Shown here: piece after piece, positions 1 to 9,763 of the stretch
How positions within the stretch are numbered: the stretch's first letter is position 1
Layout: every line of letters begins with the position of its first letter
NCBI GenBank assembly: GCA_041391225.1
Contig: JAWKOL010000033.1
Location: 9,262 to 73,261, forward strand
Source of the DNA: RI-153 sp041391225
Lineage (GTDB): Bacteria; Chloroflexota; Anaerolineae; Caldilineales; Caldilineaceae
DNA length: 64,000 nt
Direction of reading: 5' to 3'
The notes under the pieces: generated by a model
What the model was told of the DNA's origin: nothing
Seen by the model: only the letters and a program-made list of their open reading frames with translations
The model's database searches: none
Translations under genes and position numbers: made by a program

Positions 1-1620
1 CGCACCGGCAGAACAATGGCTGCACCCTGCTAGGGACCGACCTTCACGTCTCGGCGAGCAAGGCTCCCTCTACCTAACCTGGGACGACAGCCTGCTCACT
101 TCGTGTGGACGGTGCGCTGATTTGGGAGACCGATGGGGATCTCTTTATATACCTAGATACAACCAACCAGGGCAGTCTGGCCGCCTATAACCCTTACCCC
201 AGCACAGTCCAGAGTACAGTCCTGCTCTTACCGCCATGGTGAAGATCAGGCCGATCCTAGTGCAGGGGCCATGTATGCAGACTTCGCCCTGTGGGTGACG
301 GCAGAACCATAACGCTTTCTTCATCTCACTGCAGCCCGGACGGCGCCGAGTGGATCGATGACGGTCCTGGAGGAGTTGGGCGGGGCTTATGCCTTCAACC
401 ATGATCCGCAGCCCAATACACCGATCTGGTGCTTCCCTTCTCCTGACGCACCCCGCCGGGAGCATGGATCTGGTTGCCTTTGCTGACGCCGAAGAAGCCC
501 GCTCCAGCCAGGGGCTGCGCCTCTGGTCGACGCTGCCCTACGCCAATCCGGTGACAGTCGTCAAGTCGTGTCCAGCGCGCCGCACGCGGAGCAGCCGCAT
601 CGCATGATACTCACGGATCGCTACACAGTTCCTGACAGCGGGGACATGCTTGCAGCCTGAAGCCAATCTGAGACCGCCCCGGCATGAGGCCAACGACGGC
701 TTCGCCTACGATCCCACAGACGATGCCACCCGCTTGCTCCTGGCTGAGCTGTCGGCGGCGCCCGAGGCTGGATGCCCTTTGCTCCTTACGACGATCTCTA
801 TCAGGCGTGGTTACTGATGAATACTGCCCCAACGCTCCCACTTTCCTGGTTGCCGGGCAGGAACCAAACCACCGGCGACGCTGGACGTCAGTCGCGACTG
901 GCCCAATCAGGCCTGGCCGAGGGGCGCCACCATCCTCTGTTGCCGGCGGTTCACCACGAACTCCCGGACTTCAGCCAACCCCACGGCAGAGCAGATAGGC
1001 CCTGCCTACCATCTCACCGAACCGGAGATCGAGGAGAACCCACAGACTGGCGTCACCTTCCAGGATATGTCCTGGGTGGATGGCTGCCCGGGCTGGCTTG
1101 AACTGGCGCTGCCGCCGGGATCGGGGACGTTCCTATTCGCCGGTAGCGTCGGCGATGACGGTGAACAGCGTGGCGCTAAAGAGATCGACCGACTGCGACG
1201 GAAGACGGCTGTTCAACGGCGATGACGTCGATGGCCGTACCTACCATCGCCTGACGGTGGCACATACGCCCGACGACGGCGCTCCCGGTCACATTGCCAT
1301 CGCACCCGACTTCAACACCAGCGGACCTGTCAGCGCCACGATCCGCGGCGTTGTGCGGGACATCTCCCCTGTGCCCCCTCCATCGAAATCGAGCGGTCGC
1401 GTTACCTTCGTACAGACGACACACCGCTGGACGGTCAGTGGGCCTGCGCTTGGGACATTTATCGCCAGGCCAGCAACGGCGGCGAGACACCTGCACATGG
1501 CGACATCTTCACCGCGCGCCTGAGCTACCGACATCTTCGGCCAGCAAGGGGCGTGGTCTGCCCCGCGAAGTGTTCATTGATACCCAGGCGCCTGAAATTC
1601 GACTGGCCACTTCAACATGG
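1..1620 (+). pseudogene. Frame-broken 5' part of a large secreted protein (start lies outside the window)
   Basis: No long open frame exists, but protein-like stretches can be read in successive + frames: one around 450-545 (LTHPAGSMDLVAFADAEEA), one around 690-760 (EANDGFAYDPTDDATRLLL), and one from about 1025 through 1375 after a frame change near 1205. Near 1570 the stretch FIDTQAPEIRL resembles the start of bacterial Ig-like domains. The pieces are collinear with the next feature, so this is probably one gene for a surface or secreted protein with several one-base indels. Sequencing error is favoured over decay because the same kind of break is common elsewhere in the window. The function of this part is unknown; a protease domain, the usual partner of a P-domain, was not recognised. 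Confidence 0.5.
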
Positions 1621-3169
1621 CCTTCTGAGCAGCACGGAATCCCTGCCAACGCTTGTCTCCGATTCTATCCTTCCACTCGTCGGGGAGTTCAGCGACAACA
1701 TCCCCTTGCGCACGATTGAAGTCTGCCTACCCGATAGCGAGGAATGCGAACTGGCCGACCTGCGCCCAGCGCCCTTGAGCATCCCGCCATCGGTCTACAG
1801 CTACCATGATCGACCGGATGCGCCCCTGAGCGTGGATGGCGTCCTCAACGACGGTGCGACCTGTCCGGCGGATGTCGTGGGGCTGATCCGTACCTTCCAG
1901 ATTGGGGAGAGCTTCACCATCGCCGATGTGGAAGTGGGGCTACGGCTGACCCATCCATATCGCAGCGATCTCGCCGTCATTCTCACCGCGCCGTCGGGAG
2001 ATCAGGTCACCCTCTTCGACTTCGAACGCAACGTGCTGGCCAAAAACGTCAACGCGCTCTTCAGCGATCTGGGCATGGCTCGTTTGGCAGACGATCTGGC
2101 GGGGCATGAACTGGCAGGGAACTACAGAGGCAACGTCTATCATCCTCAGGAAAGCCTGTCGGCTCTGGCCGGGCAAAATGCGACCGGCGACTGGACCCTT
2201 ACCCTGTGTGATCGAGATCCAAGCCGAGACAGCGGTGAGTTCTACGACGCTACCCTGCGCTTAACCCCGGTGGCGCCGCTCCTCACCTATATGGGGATCT
2301 GGTCGTACCGGGCAGAAGTGGACAACGAGGACGGCGCGCTCTATACCCGTCATCTCTTTGCCACCGACGAGAACGGTCACCGCAGCAGCACGCCTCTAGC
2401 TCTTCAGGTGCTGGTGGACAATGTGCCTCCGGTTCTGGATGCCACACAGCCCGTCACCAGCATGTTGATCAATACAGACCAGCAGATACTTAGCGGCTTT
2501 GTGGAGGATGGCGGCGGCGTGCAGGCACTCTGGGTGAGGGTGACCGACCCGTTGAGGCGTGTCACCACAGAAGCGGTCGATGTCGTAGACTCGCGCTGGG
2601 TCCACGTCATGTCCCCGTCAGTGGGAGGTGTCTACCAGATTGTGGCTTATGCGGCTGATGAAGCGGGCAATCAGGTTTCAACGGAGACCTTTGCCTTTTC
2701 CGTACTGCGTCCGCCGCGGATCAGCTATCAAGTGGCGCCAGAAGCGAATGTGCGGGCCGGGAGCCTGATCACCTACACGCTGCAGGCAGTGAATCCTAAC
2801 TCAGATGCAGTGGCGGACAATGTGCGCCTGAGCATGTCCTTGAACGAATGGCTGACGCCCGTGGAGACGGCAGGGGCCGCGGCTACGGAAGGCGCGCTCA
2901 CCTGGCCGCCCATTCAACTGGCCCCCGGTGAATCTGTCAGCCGCACTGTTCTCGCCCGCCTAACCGGCAATCTCATGATCACCAGCACCATCACCGGCAC
3001 CCTCCCCATCACCGACTGGGTGAACCTGAACGGAGTCGCCATCATCAGTCAAGCAGTTGTGGAGACCGACAACCTGGGACGTCAGGAATCTTACCCAGCC
3101 AGCTTCACCATCCGAGATATCCACACTCAGCCGGAGAAGCGCGCTGGAGAACGAAGCGTTCGAGGGTGA
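1553..3169 (+). CDS. Secreted protein segment with proprotein-convertase P-domain and Ig/DUF11-like repeats
   Basis: The frame encodes 538 residues. Residues about 90-245 match a P-domain (Pfam P_proprotein): a long beta-rich stretch with VGLRLTHPYRSDLAVILTAP, a conserved HELAG segment and GDWTLTLCDRDPSRDSGEF at the end. P-domains normally follow subtilisin-like or metalloprotease domains, or occur in cell-surface proteins. Then come an Ig-like domain (about 285-385) and a DUF11/CARDB-like domain (about 390-525) with the NPNSDAVADNVRLSMSL pattern. The GTG at 1553 is not a convincing start; the true frame probably enters from upstream near 1620. The frame ends abruptly at 3169, while the + frame opening just upstream continues into a WD40 propeller, so both are probably one polypeptide. 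Probably exported, but no signal peptide lies in the window. Confidence 0.65.
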   Translation: MVCPAKCSLIPRRLKFDWPLQHGLLSSTESLPTLVSDSILPLVGEFSDNIPLRTIEVCLPDSEECELADLRPAPLSIPPSVYSYHDRPDAPLSVDGVLNDGATCPADVVGLIRTFQIGESFTIADVEVGLRLTHPYRSDLAVILTAPSGDQVTLFDFERNVLAKNVNALFSDLGMARLADDLAGHELAGNYRGNVYHPQESLSALAGQNATGDWTLTLCDRDPSRDSGEFYDATLRLTPVAPLLTYMGIWSYRAEVDNEDGALYTRHLFATDENGHRSSTPLALQVLVDNVPPVLDATQPVTSMLINTDQQILSGFVEDGGGVQALWVRVTDPLRRVTTEAVDVVDSRWVHVMSPSVGGVYQIVAYAADEAGNQVSTETFAFSVLRPPRISYQVAPEANVRAGSLITYTLQAVNPNSDAVADNVRLSMSLNEWLTPVETAGAAATEGALTWPPIQLAPGESVSRTVLARLTGNLMITSTITGTLPITDWVNLNGVAIISQAVVETDNLGRQESYPASFTIRDIHTQPEKRAGERSVRG

Positions 3170-4208
3170 AGAGCTAGCCGGTGAAGAAGTCCCAGGTTCC
3201 CCCATGCCCACCTTGCCAACCGAGGAAGAACCTGTTGACGAAGAGATCGAGGCGTCCACTCAGTTGATGTTGACCCTGGAGATGCACGAAGGGCCAATCA
3301 ACAGTATGGCTTTGGGTTCTGGATCCGCCATTGTCACAGGCTCCGAGGACGGCACGATTCGAACTGTGAAAATTGAAGACGGCAGCGGCATCACGCTCGA
3401 CAACGGCTCAGGCTCTGTCAACAGCATTGCACTTTCACCAGATTCAAGATTTCTGGCTGCTGGGCTAGAAAACGGCTCTGTGGAGATCTGGCAATGGGAA
3501 ATCGAAGCGCTTATTACAATCCTGGAGGGCACTGGAAACTCAGTCAACGTTGTCGCATGGAGTAACAACGAAGAAGAACCATTACTGGCAACTGGCGATG
3601 TTGCCGGCATTATCCTGGTCTGGGATGCCTTGGCGGAAGACGTACTATTCCAACTTGAGGGCCACGAAGGCCCGGTAACCACTATCTCCTGGATACCGTC
3701 TTTCTTGAATGATGGTCGAGGCTTCCTTGCTTCTGCTAGCGACGATGGCACTGTGCGTCTCTGGGATATAGAGGCTGAGCAATCTGTACTTGTCCTGGAC
3801 GAGCACGAAGGCCCAGTGAATGATCTATTGTGGGCTGGTGAGATTGTCCTGTCTGGTGGCGCCGATGGCACGGTACGGTTCTGGGGATTAGCCGGAGAAT
3901 CCCTGCAATCCATCTCTGCGGAGCTCATAGCTGTGCTTAACCATCAAGAAGCAGTAAACGCCTTTGCGATAGTAGAATCATCAGGTTATGTTGTATCTGG
4001 AAGTGCAGATGGTGCCCTTTCAGTCTGGAATCTAGCTTCAGATGTGGCGCCTACTGAGCCACAGTTTACGCTCAGAGGTCATGCAGGTTCGGTCAATGCG
4101 ATCATCTCCCTAGATGGAGTCATTATTTCCGGTGGTGACGATGGTACGGTGCGCGTATGGGATCTGCCAACTGCGGAATCAGCTCCAGAATCGAATGGGC
4201 AACGATGA
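3057..4208 (+). CDS. WD40-repeat beta-propeller, probable C-terminal part of the P-domain protein
   Basis: From about residue 70 the frame shows seven WD40 repeats, each with a GH/EHEGPV-type start and an SxDGTVRxWD-type end (for example ASASDDGTVRLWD and ISGGDDGTVRVWD), enough for one seven-bladed propeller. WD40 propellers bind proteins; no enzyme residue is expected. The first 35 residues read as out-of-frame sequence. A low-complexity acidic linker (about residues 35-65, EGEELAGEE and TEEEPVDEEI) sits where the upstream frame is lost, so a one-base break near 3150 probably splits one gene. Codon use is less GC-rich than in most neighbours, which may mean a recent origin. The gene ends about 630 bases before the insertion sequence. 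Confidence 0.7.
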   Translation: MWRPTTWDVRNLTQPASPSEISTLSRRSALENEAFEGEELAGEEVPGSPMPTLPTEEEPVDEEIEASTQLMLTLEMHEGPINSMALGSGSAIVTGSEDGTIRTVKIEDGSGITLDNGSGSVNSIALSPDSRFLAAGLENGSVEIWQWEIEALITILEGTGNSVNVVAWSNNEEEPLLATGDVAGIILVWDALAEDVLFQLEGHEGPVTTISWIPSFLNDGRGFLASASDDGTVRLWDIEAEQSVLVLDEHEGPVNDLLWAGEIVLSGGADGTVRFWGLAGESLQSISAELIAVLNHQEAVNAFAIVESSGYVVSGSADGALSVWNLASDVAPTEPQFTLRGHAGSVNAIISLDGVIISGGDDGTVRVWDLPTAESAPESNGQR

Positions 4209-4841
4209 CATCTGCTTGGCCTCTGGCAATATGGCGCTTTCTCCAGCCAAGCTACACTCACCGGCCACGGCAGCCATCAGCAACGTCGCCAACTTCTCGA
4301 ACAGCACGCGCCGCACATTGACGTGGATGTCGATGCGATCCATTCCTTGAGCGGGCCGCTGATGCGTCCTTGATTGCGCTGCACCAGGCATTCTTTGAAA
4401 GCACGCCATTGAGCAGGTGCATTCATTGCACTCATCGCCGCAATAGCCGCGAGGGCAGGGATACTCACAATATCCCTACGGTCATGCTGTATTCACTCAA
4501 GGGGAACGGACTAATATCACTAGCCTAAGGGCAACAAGGAATGTTGAGTGAGTATGCCTTGCATGTGTTCCATACTGTAGGGTCGTGGACCTGCGAGACA
4601 AACTCCAGTCCGCGCATCTGATTGCTGTAGTCTACGGAGTGGTCACGCCTCGCCATATCTGAATCAAGCGACGGCGTGCTCACTCTGTAATTGTCTCAAT
4701 CTAACTTACTTCTGCAATGGTTGTCACGCGATTGCGGAGCACTACGATTGGATATTTGGGTGGTATGCTGAAAATTGTGTAAAAAAGCAGGGTGCCGGTA
4801 TCCTCGGTAATAGACGACCAAATCTAGAACCGGAGGACCCA
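4209..4841. other. Gene-poor stretch with a possible gene remnant
   Basis: No convincing gene was found. On the minus strand two short overlapping frames at 4179-4468 (one starting MNAPAQWRAFKECLVQRN) look like two halves of one broken small gene; I do not recognise the product. The 3' part (about 4490-4770) is AT-richer and precedes the insertion sequence; no promoter is obvious. Confidence 0.4.
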
Positions 4842-5624
4842 ATGACACCCCAGTCCCATGATACTGCGAGCCTGGCACCGACACAAGAAACGTTCCAGGA
4901 GATGCTGCAAGAGAAACTACGAGCGGCGATTCGGCTGACGATGGCAACGGTGCTGGAAGAAGAACTCGAAGCGTATTTGCAGGCAGGACGCTACGAACGG
5001 ACGCCCAATCGTCAAGACCAACGGAACGGCCACTACACCCGTGGGTTAGGCACGGGGTTAGGACAAATCGATGCGCTGCCAGTGCCGCGAAGCCGAAACG
5101 GATATCAAACACAGTTGTTTGAGCGCTACCAGCGACGCCAAAAAGAGCTGGATATGGCAATCTGCCAGATGTTTGTAGGCGGCGTGAGCACAGAGAAGGT
5201 GGGGGAGGTAGTAGCAAGCCTCACCGGCAAGCCGGCCAGTGCTTCGACGGTCTCTCGCACTTTTCACACGCTGGAAACAGAATATGCGGCTTGGAAAGCA
5301 CGCACTTTGTCCGCCCACTATCTCTACTGCTTTGCCGATGGCACTTACTTTACTGTGATCTACGGTGAAGATGGACACAAAATGCCGATTTTGGCTGTGA
5401 TCGGCGTCGATCCCAAGGGTGAGAAGGAAGTATTGGGCTTCACCACCGGCGAGAAAGAGAATCAGCATGCTTGGCAGGACCTCCTGGCAGACCTCAAACA
5501 GCGAGGGGTGCAGAAGGTCGACCTTTGGATCAGTGACGGCAATCAGGCCACTATGAATGCCATCGAGCACCACTTCCCAGACGCCCGGGGGGTGTCTAAC
5601 CCTCTCGTAATGCGTAATTGGTAG
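4770..5624 (+). mobile_element. IS256-family insertion sequence, 3'-truncated
   Basis: The transposase gene is preceded by a segment (4770-4795) containing AAAATTGTGTAAAAA, which resembles the terminal repeats of IS256-family elements. No matching right end is present: homology stops near 5597 and the next bases are a 7-bp-repeat hairpin shared with the neighbouring exporter gene. The copy should therefore be immobile by itself. The left boundary is approximate because there is no second end to compare. Confidence 0.65.
4842..5624 (+). pseudogene. IS256-family (Mutator-type) transposase, truncated
   Basis: The 260-residue product matches the N-terminal two thirds of IS256/Mutator transposases, which are usually about 400 residues. 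The N-terminal region contains NGHYTRGLGTGLG and the helical core VSTEKVGEVVASLTG. Two catalytic aspartates of the DDE triad are visible (YCFADGTYF near residue 165 and LWISDGNQATMNAIEHHFPDA near 230). The catalytic glutamate and C-terminal domain are missing. After HHFPDARG the frame runs into a 7-bp repeat array that encodes the last residues (VMRNW) and the stop. A GGAGG Shine-Dalgarno sequence ends about six bases before the ATG, so the start is secure. The protein should be inactive. Confidence 0.85.
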
Positions 5625-5690
5625 ACAAAATGATCACCCAATTGGCGACCAACTTTGTAGACCAATTACGCATTACGAATTACGCATCAC
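5606..5690. repeat. Inverted heptad-repeat hairpin between IS256 remnant and exporter gene
   Basis: A perfect 17-bp inverted repeat pairs 5606-5622 (CGTAATGCGTAATTGGT) with 5661-5677; pairing extends inward with two mismatches. The right arm continues as 7-bp units of the type AATTACG/CATTACG. The array supplies the last codons and stop of the truncated transposase (+ strand) and the last codon and stop of the exporter permease (- strand). Confidence 0.85.
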
Positions 5691-8236
5691 CTCCGGGCTC
5701 GATCCGCCCCATGCGCCACGCAGGATACAGGTAAGCCAGCAGCGACGACGAGCGCCACGGCGAAGGCTTGGGCAAATTCACTCGGTTGGAGCTGCATCGT
5801 CAGTGTCCAGCCGAAGGAGCAGGTTGATGATGTAGATCAGCACCAGGGCCAAGATGTAGCCGGTGGGCAGCGCCACGAGACCGGCGGCGCTGCCCAGCAG
5901 GCCTGTCTCCAACAGCGTGAGCCGCCATAGTTGGCGGCGTGTCATGCCCCCGGCGCGCAGGACGCCGATCTCGCGCATCCGCTCCAATTGCATGCTCATC
6001 AACGTGGACAGGATGCCGATGAACGCCACCAGCGTTGCCAGCACCTGCAACGCAATCGTGATGGCGAAAGTGCGGTCGAAGACGTCCAACGCGGTCTGGC
6101 GGGTGCCGCGGTTGGAACGGATCAACAACTCGGCCTCCCCGGCGAAGGCGGCGCGTAACTCGGCTACCTTCGCGTCCACGTCCTCGCCGGGGGACACGAA
6201 GAGCGCAATCGCTGAGATTTCGCTGTCGTCCCAGTGGCGGCGGTAGACAGGATCGGCCATGAGCAGCCCCGGTTGCACGTCGAAATCGTAGGCCACGCCC
6301 ACGATGGAGAACGAGGCCGGTCCTTGATCGGTGAAGATGGTCAGATCGTCGCCCACGCCGATGTGGTAGCGGTTGGACATCGGCTCGTTGATCACCACAC
6401 CGCCCGCTTCCACCGCCGCCCATGTCTCCTGCCAGCTACCAATCGCAGACTTGTATCGTCGGTCCTCGTCGGCGAGGTCACTGCTCAACGCCGCCACGCT
6501 GATCGCCACGTCTTCGCCGTCAATTTGCGCGGTGACGTTCACCTCGCGGTTGGTCGAGAAATCGGCGATGCCGGGGAAACCGCGCAGCACGTCCACCAGC
6601 GCAGGATCCAGTCCATTCGTCACCCGATTCGCTTCCAGATTCGGCGCGGACACAAAGATGTCCGCCTGAGCACGTCGTCGAGCCACTGCTCCACGGTGAG
6701 GCGGAAGCTGCCGATCATCACGCCCACGCCGATGATCACACTCACCGACACCATCAACGCCGCAATCGCCACCGACGTGCGCGACAGCGAGCGCACGATG
6801 TCGCGCGGGGCCATGCGCACGAGGATGCCCAAACGTCGCCCGATCAAGCGCTGCATCCCGTCCATGAGCATAAACGTGATCCCCGGCGTGAGCAGCGCAA
6901 TGCCGATGACAATGCCGAACAGCCCCGCAAAGGTGATGATCAGATTCCATTCGGGGATCAGCAGCAGCGCGCCCACAGCGAAGACGATGACGCCTGCGCC
7001 GCTCACCCACGGCAGTGCCGCCCGCACCTTTTCTTCCACGTCGGAGCGTTTGAGCGCGCCGGCGGGCGGCACGCTGGTCGCCTCGTAGGCGGGGACGAGG
7101 GCAGCCACCAATGCGGCGGCCAACCCGCTCACCACGCCTTTCACCAAAGTCCACACTGGTATGCTGACATCGCGCACCGCCACCACGAAGAAGAGATCGT
7201 TCACCGTCTGCGTCACCGCCTGCACGGCGCCCCGCCCAAGGACGATCCCCAGCCCCAACCCGGCCAGCGTGCCGAGGAAGCCCAACAGCAGCGACTCCAC
7301 CAAAATCATGCTGAAGATCTCTCGCCGCGTCATGCCCAAGGCGCGCAGCGTACCGATGACGGGGCGGCGCTGGATCACGCTGAAGGTGACGGTGTTGTAG
7401 ATCAGGAACATGCCCACCACCAGCGCCAGCAGGCTCAACGCCGTCAGGTTGAGGCGGAAGGCGGCGGTCATCTCTTCCACGGTGCCGCTGCGCGCGGCAG
7501 GACGCACAATGCGCGCGCTCGGCGGCAGGATCGACTCAATGCGATCCAACGTCGCGGTGTCGCCCTCGGGGATGAGCAGATCGATGCGATCCAGCCGCCC
7601 GACTTTGCCCAACACCTCCTGCGCCGTGGCAATATCGGCGATGAGCAGGCCGTCCAGGGCGCGGCGGCTCAGGTCGTCCGACGGCGCAAGCAGGCCGATG
7701 ATGGTGAGATCCACCGATTCGGTGCCGGCGCGGATGTTGATCGTGTCCCCTGGGTTGAGGCTGTAGCGCGCCGCCACGGCGGCACTGAGCAGGATCGTGT
7801 TCGGTTCCACGAGCAGCATGCTCAGATTGCCGTTGCTGTTGATTTCGGGGTCCTGGCCCAGGTAGCTGCGGAAGGGCGGCTCGGCGAACGCGTCCACGCC
7901 CAGCAGGCGCATGGGCTGTGCATCCAGCGCGGGGACGGAGACATAGTCTTCCACCACCGGCGCGCTGAGGCGGTAGCCCAGATCGCGGCGCAAGGACGTG
8001 TACAGATTCTCGTCGAGTCCACTGGGGCCGCCCACGATCTGGTGCGTCGCCTTGCCGGTGACCGTCTCTGTACCCAGTTCAAAGGCGCGACTCGCCGACC
8101 CGTTGGCGAGGTCGATGGCCACAATCATGGCCACCCCAATCGCCACACCGATCACAAGGAACAACGATTGCAGCGGTCGCCGCCAGGCATGTCGCCAGGC
8201 GAGGCGGAGTTGGGTGAGGAAAGGCTTGATCGTCAT
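5680..8236 (-). CDS. MacB/LolC-type ABC exporter permease (FtsX family), split by frame breaks
   Basis: This is a permease of the MacB/LolCDE/FtsX superfamily, which moves lipids, lipoproteins, peptides or drugs out of the inner leaflet using energy from a partner ATPase. The intact N-terminal part (8236 to about 6665) has TM1 (LFLVIGVAIGVAMIV), a MacB periplasmic-type domain, an FtsX core of three helices (VVGMFLIYNTVTFSVIQRR onward) and a second long helix set. Restoring one base near 6668 (LQADIFVSAPNLEAN) joins it to a second extracellular domain and a second FtsX core (ATLVAFIGILSTLMSMQLERMREIGVLRAGG). Two more one-base breaks near 5818 and 5725 must be repaired to read SFGWTLTMQLQPSEF and LLAYLYPAWRMGRIEP before the stop. 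The repaired protein, about 850 residues, is a normal double-FtsX permease. It follows its ATPase by 29 bases. Confidence 0.8.
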
Positions 8237-8256
8237 GGTGTATTGTCTTTGTGGGT

Positions 8257-8277
8257 CCCCTATCCCTAATCCCTTGC
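8257..8277. repeat. Short heptad array between ATPase and permease genes
   Basis: Three degenerate 7-bp units (GTCCCCT, ATCCCTA, ATCCCTT) lie in the 29-base gap between the two exporter genes. The unit is the one used in the larger arrays at 24.1, 32.8 and 55.3 kb. Confidence 0.55.
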
Positions 8278-9030
8278 CCTGTGCGAAACCAGCTTGCCAT
8301 GCTCAAGGTACAACACCTGATCCGCGTACTGTGCAATATCCGGATCGTGGGTGGCCATAATCAGGGTTTTGCCGGCGTTGCGACTCAGTTCGAGCAGCAG
8401 ATCGAGGACGGTGTCGCCGGTGCCTTCGTCGAGGTTGCCAGTGGGTTCGTCGGCGAGGACAAGCGCCGGATCGTGGACGAGGGCGCGGGCGATGGCCACA
8501 CGCTGCTGTTCACCGCCGCTGAGCTTGTCGGGAAAGCTGTCCAGACGGTCGCCGAGGCCGACGCGGGCCAGCAGATCGGCAGCGCGTCGGTGTCCTTTGC
8601 GGTCGCCGCCGGCCAACTCGATGGGCAGACTCACATTTTCCAGCACCGTCAACGTGGGGATCAGGTTGAAGAACTGGAAGACAATGCCGATGTTGCGGCG
8701 TCGGAAGAGCGTGCGTTCGTGATCGCTCAGCGCCGTCAGATCGACGTCCATCTCGTTTTCGTGGATCAGCACCTGTCCGCCGCTGGGTTGATCGATCCCC
8801 GAGATGAGGTTGAGCAGGGTGCTCTTGCCGCTGCCCGACTTGCCGAACAGACACGAAAACTGTCCACGCGGGAAGCGCCAGTCAATCGAAGCCAGCACCT
8901 CGTGTTCCTGCCCTGCCTCGCGGTACGACTTACTCAGCCCGCGCAACTGCACCAAGGTCGGCAGGTCGACCACAGCGCCATTCCGTTGCTCAGGCTGCTT
9001 CGTTGCCACACTATGTTGATTTTGCGTCAT
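8266..9030 (-). CDS. ABC transporter ATPase, LolD/MacB family
   Basis: The ATPase subunit of the exporter encoded immediately downstream. Visible motifs are Walker A GKSGSGKST (near residue 55), a Q-loop in FQFFNLIPTLTVLENV, the ABC signature LSGGEQQR, Walker B ALVLADEPTGNLDE and the switch histidine in MATHDPD. The FQFFNLIPTLT sequence and TGNLDE after Walker B are typical of the LolD/MacB/FtsE group. I chose the ATG at 9030 (MTQNQHSV); an earlier in-frame ATG exists at 9144 but the extra residues look like translated intergenic sequence. The first 25 residues are a variable extension. The substrate cannot be told from sequence; ABC exporters of this type often sit alone as ATPase-permease pairs. 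Confidence 0.9.
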   Translation of the reverse strand: MTQNQHSVATKQPEQRNGAVVDLPTLVQLRGLSKSYREAGQEHEVLASIDWRFPRGQFSCLFGKSGSGKSTLLNLISGIDQPSGGQVLIHENEMDVDLTALSDHERTLFRRRNIGIVFQFFNLIPTLTVLENVSLPIELAGGDRKGHRRAADLLARVGLGDRLDSFPDKLSGGEQQRVAIARALVHDPALVLADEPTGNLDEGTGDTVLDLLLELSRNAGKTLIMATHDPDIAQYADQVLYLEHGKLVSHRARD

Positions 9031-9212
9031 CACTTGACTCTTCTCGATCCTGAAACAAGAGACTTCCCTCGGTGTTCTCCGTGGTGAAAATGCTGGATAT
9101 ATCAATCCTGGACCAAGGTTCTCCATTTGAGAAAATCGGAACAAGTGGAAGTACTATAGCGCGGGTGGGATCTGTTCTCTGTTGGTTGGATGCCAAAGCG
9201 AGGAATCGATGT

Positions 9213-9617
9213 TCAGGCGAAGAAATCGTAGGCGAGGATGAACGCAAAAACAAGGAAAGCCACCAACCGGAAGCGGATCTCCCACAACGTCATCTTGAGC
9301 AGGCGCGCTTTGTTGGGGATGCGCACCACCACCGATTCCAGCTTCTGCATACGCTGATCCCGATCCTGGATGTCGGCCAGTTCCGACGCCGCGTTGCGCG
9401 TCGCCCGCCCAATCGCGGCCTGCAACGTGATGTAGAAGCCCCAGCCGTCCCCGCGTACGACGCGGCGCAGGAAGGCGTCACCGTCGGCGCGCAGCAGTTG
9501 ATCGTCCTTGATGGAGCCGTACACAACGAAAAGACTGACGAGTAGGCCGATGGGGTACCAGAGGTTCAAGGTGTGCTCCGTGATGCGTGGGGTGAGGTTG
9601 GTACACGCACCACGCAA
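9213..9617 (-). CDS. Small membrane protein of unknown function
   Basis: The product has up to 134 residues with one hydrophobic helix near the N-terminus (IGLLVSLFVVYGSI), a polar middle with charged helices (residues about 40-105) and a second helix at the C-terminus (FRLVAFLVFAFILAYDFF). I do not recognise a family. The first codons (9617-9575) lie in a CACGCAC-type heptad array, so translation may begin further in, for example at a TTG near 9566 just before LNLWYPIGLL. It is transcribed in the same direction as the exporter but is about 180 bases upstream of it, so co-transcription is possible and not shown. Confidence 0.55.
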   Translation of the reverse strand: MRGACTNLTPRITEHTLNLWYPIGLLVSLFVVYGSIKDDQLLRADGDAFLRRVVRGDGWGFYITLQAAIGRATRNAASELADIQDRDQRMQKLESVVVRIPNKARLLKMTLWEIRFRLVAFLVFAFILAYDFFA

Positions 9618-9694
9618 TAAACTCTACAAGGAATCATTCGAACTCAGTGTCACCGATCTTAACCCACGCAGCACGCACCACGCAACACGTTGAC
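9583..9694. repeat. Heptad-repeat pair (CACGCAC type)
   Basis: Two blocks of degenerate 7-bp units: one at 9583-9617 (GATGCGTGGGGT on one strand, ACACGCACCACGCAA next to it) and one at 9660-9692 with CACGCAG, CACGCAC and CACGCAA in tandem. The blocks partly complement each other (TGCGTGGGGT versus ACCCACGCA). They flank the start of the small membrane-protein gene and precede the peptidase gene. Confidence 0.65.
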
Positions 9695-9763
9695 ATCGCT
9701 GATTGCCGGTGCTAACCTGCACGCACGGTTTATATCAACTGACCACTCGACACGAGGACACGC

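Noticed and set aside
4842..5624. A functional transposase
   Set aside because: The catalytic glutamate and C-terminal third are missing and there is no right-hand terminal repeat.
8251..9087. Plus-strand frame opposite the exporter ATPase
   Set aside because: It is the reverse complement of an ATPase with all motifs intact; no domain is seen in it.
9213..9617. ATG at 9617 as a firm start of the small membrane protein
   Set aside because: The first ten or so codons are a heptad repeat array; a start further inside is equally possible, so the coordinate is kept only as the longest reading.
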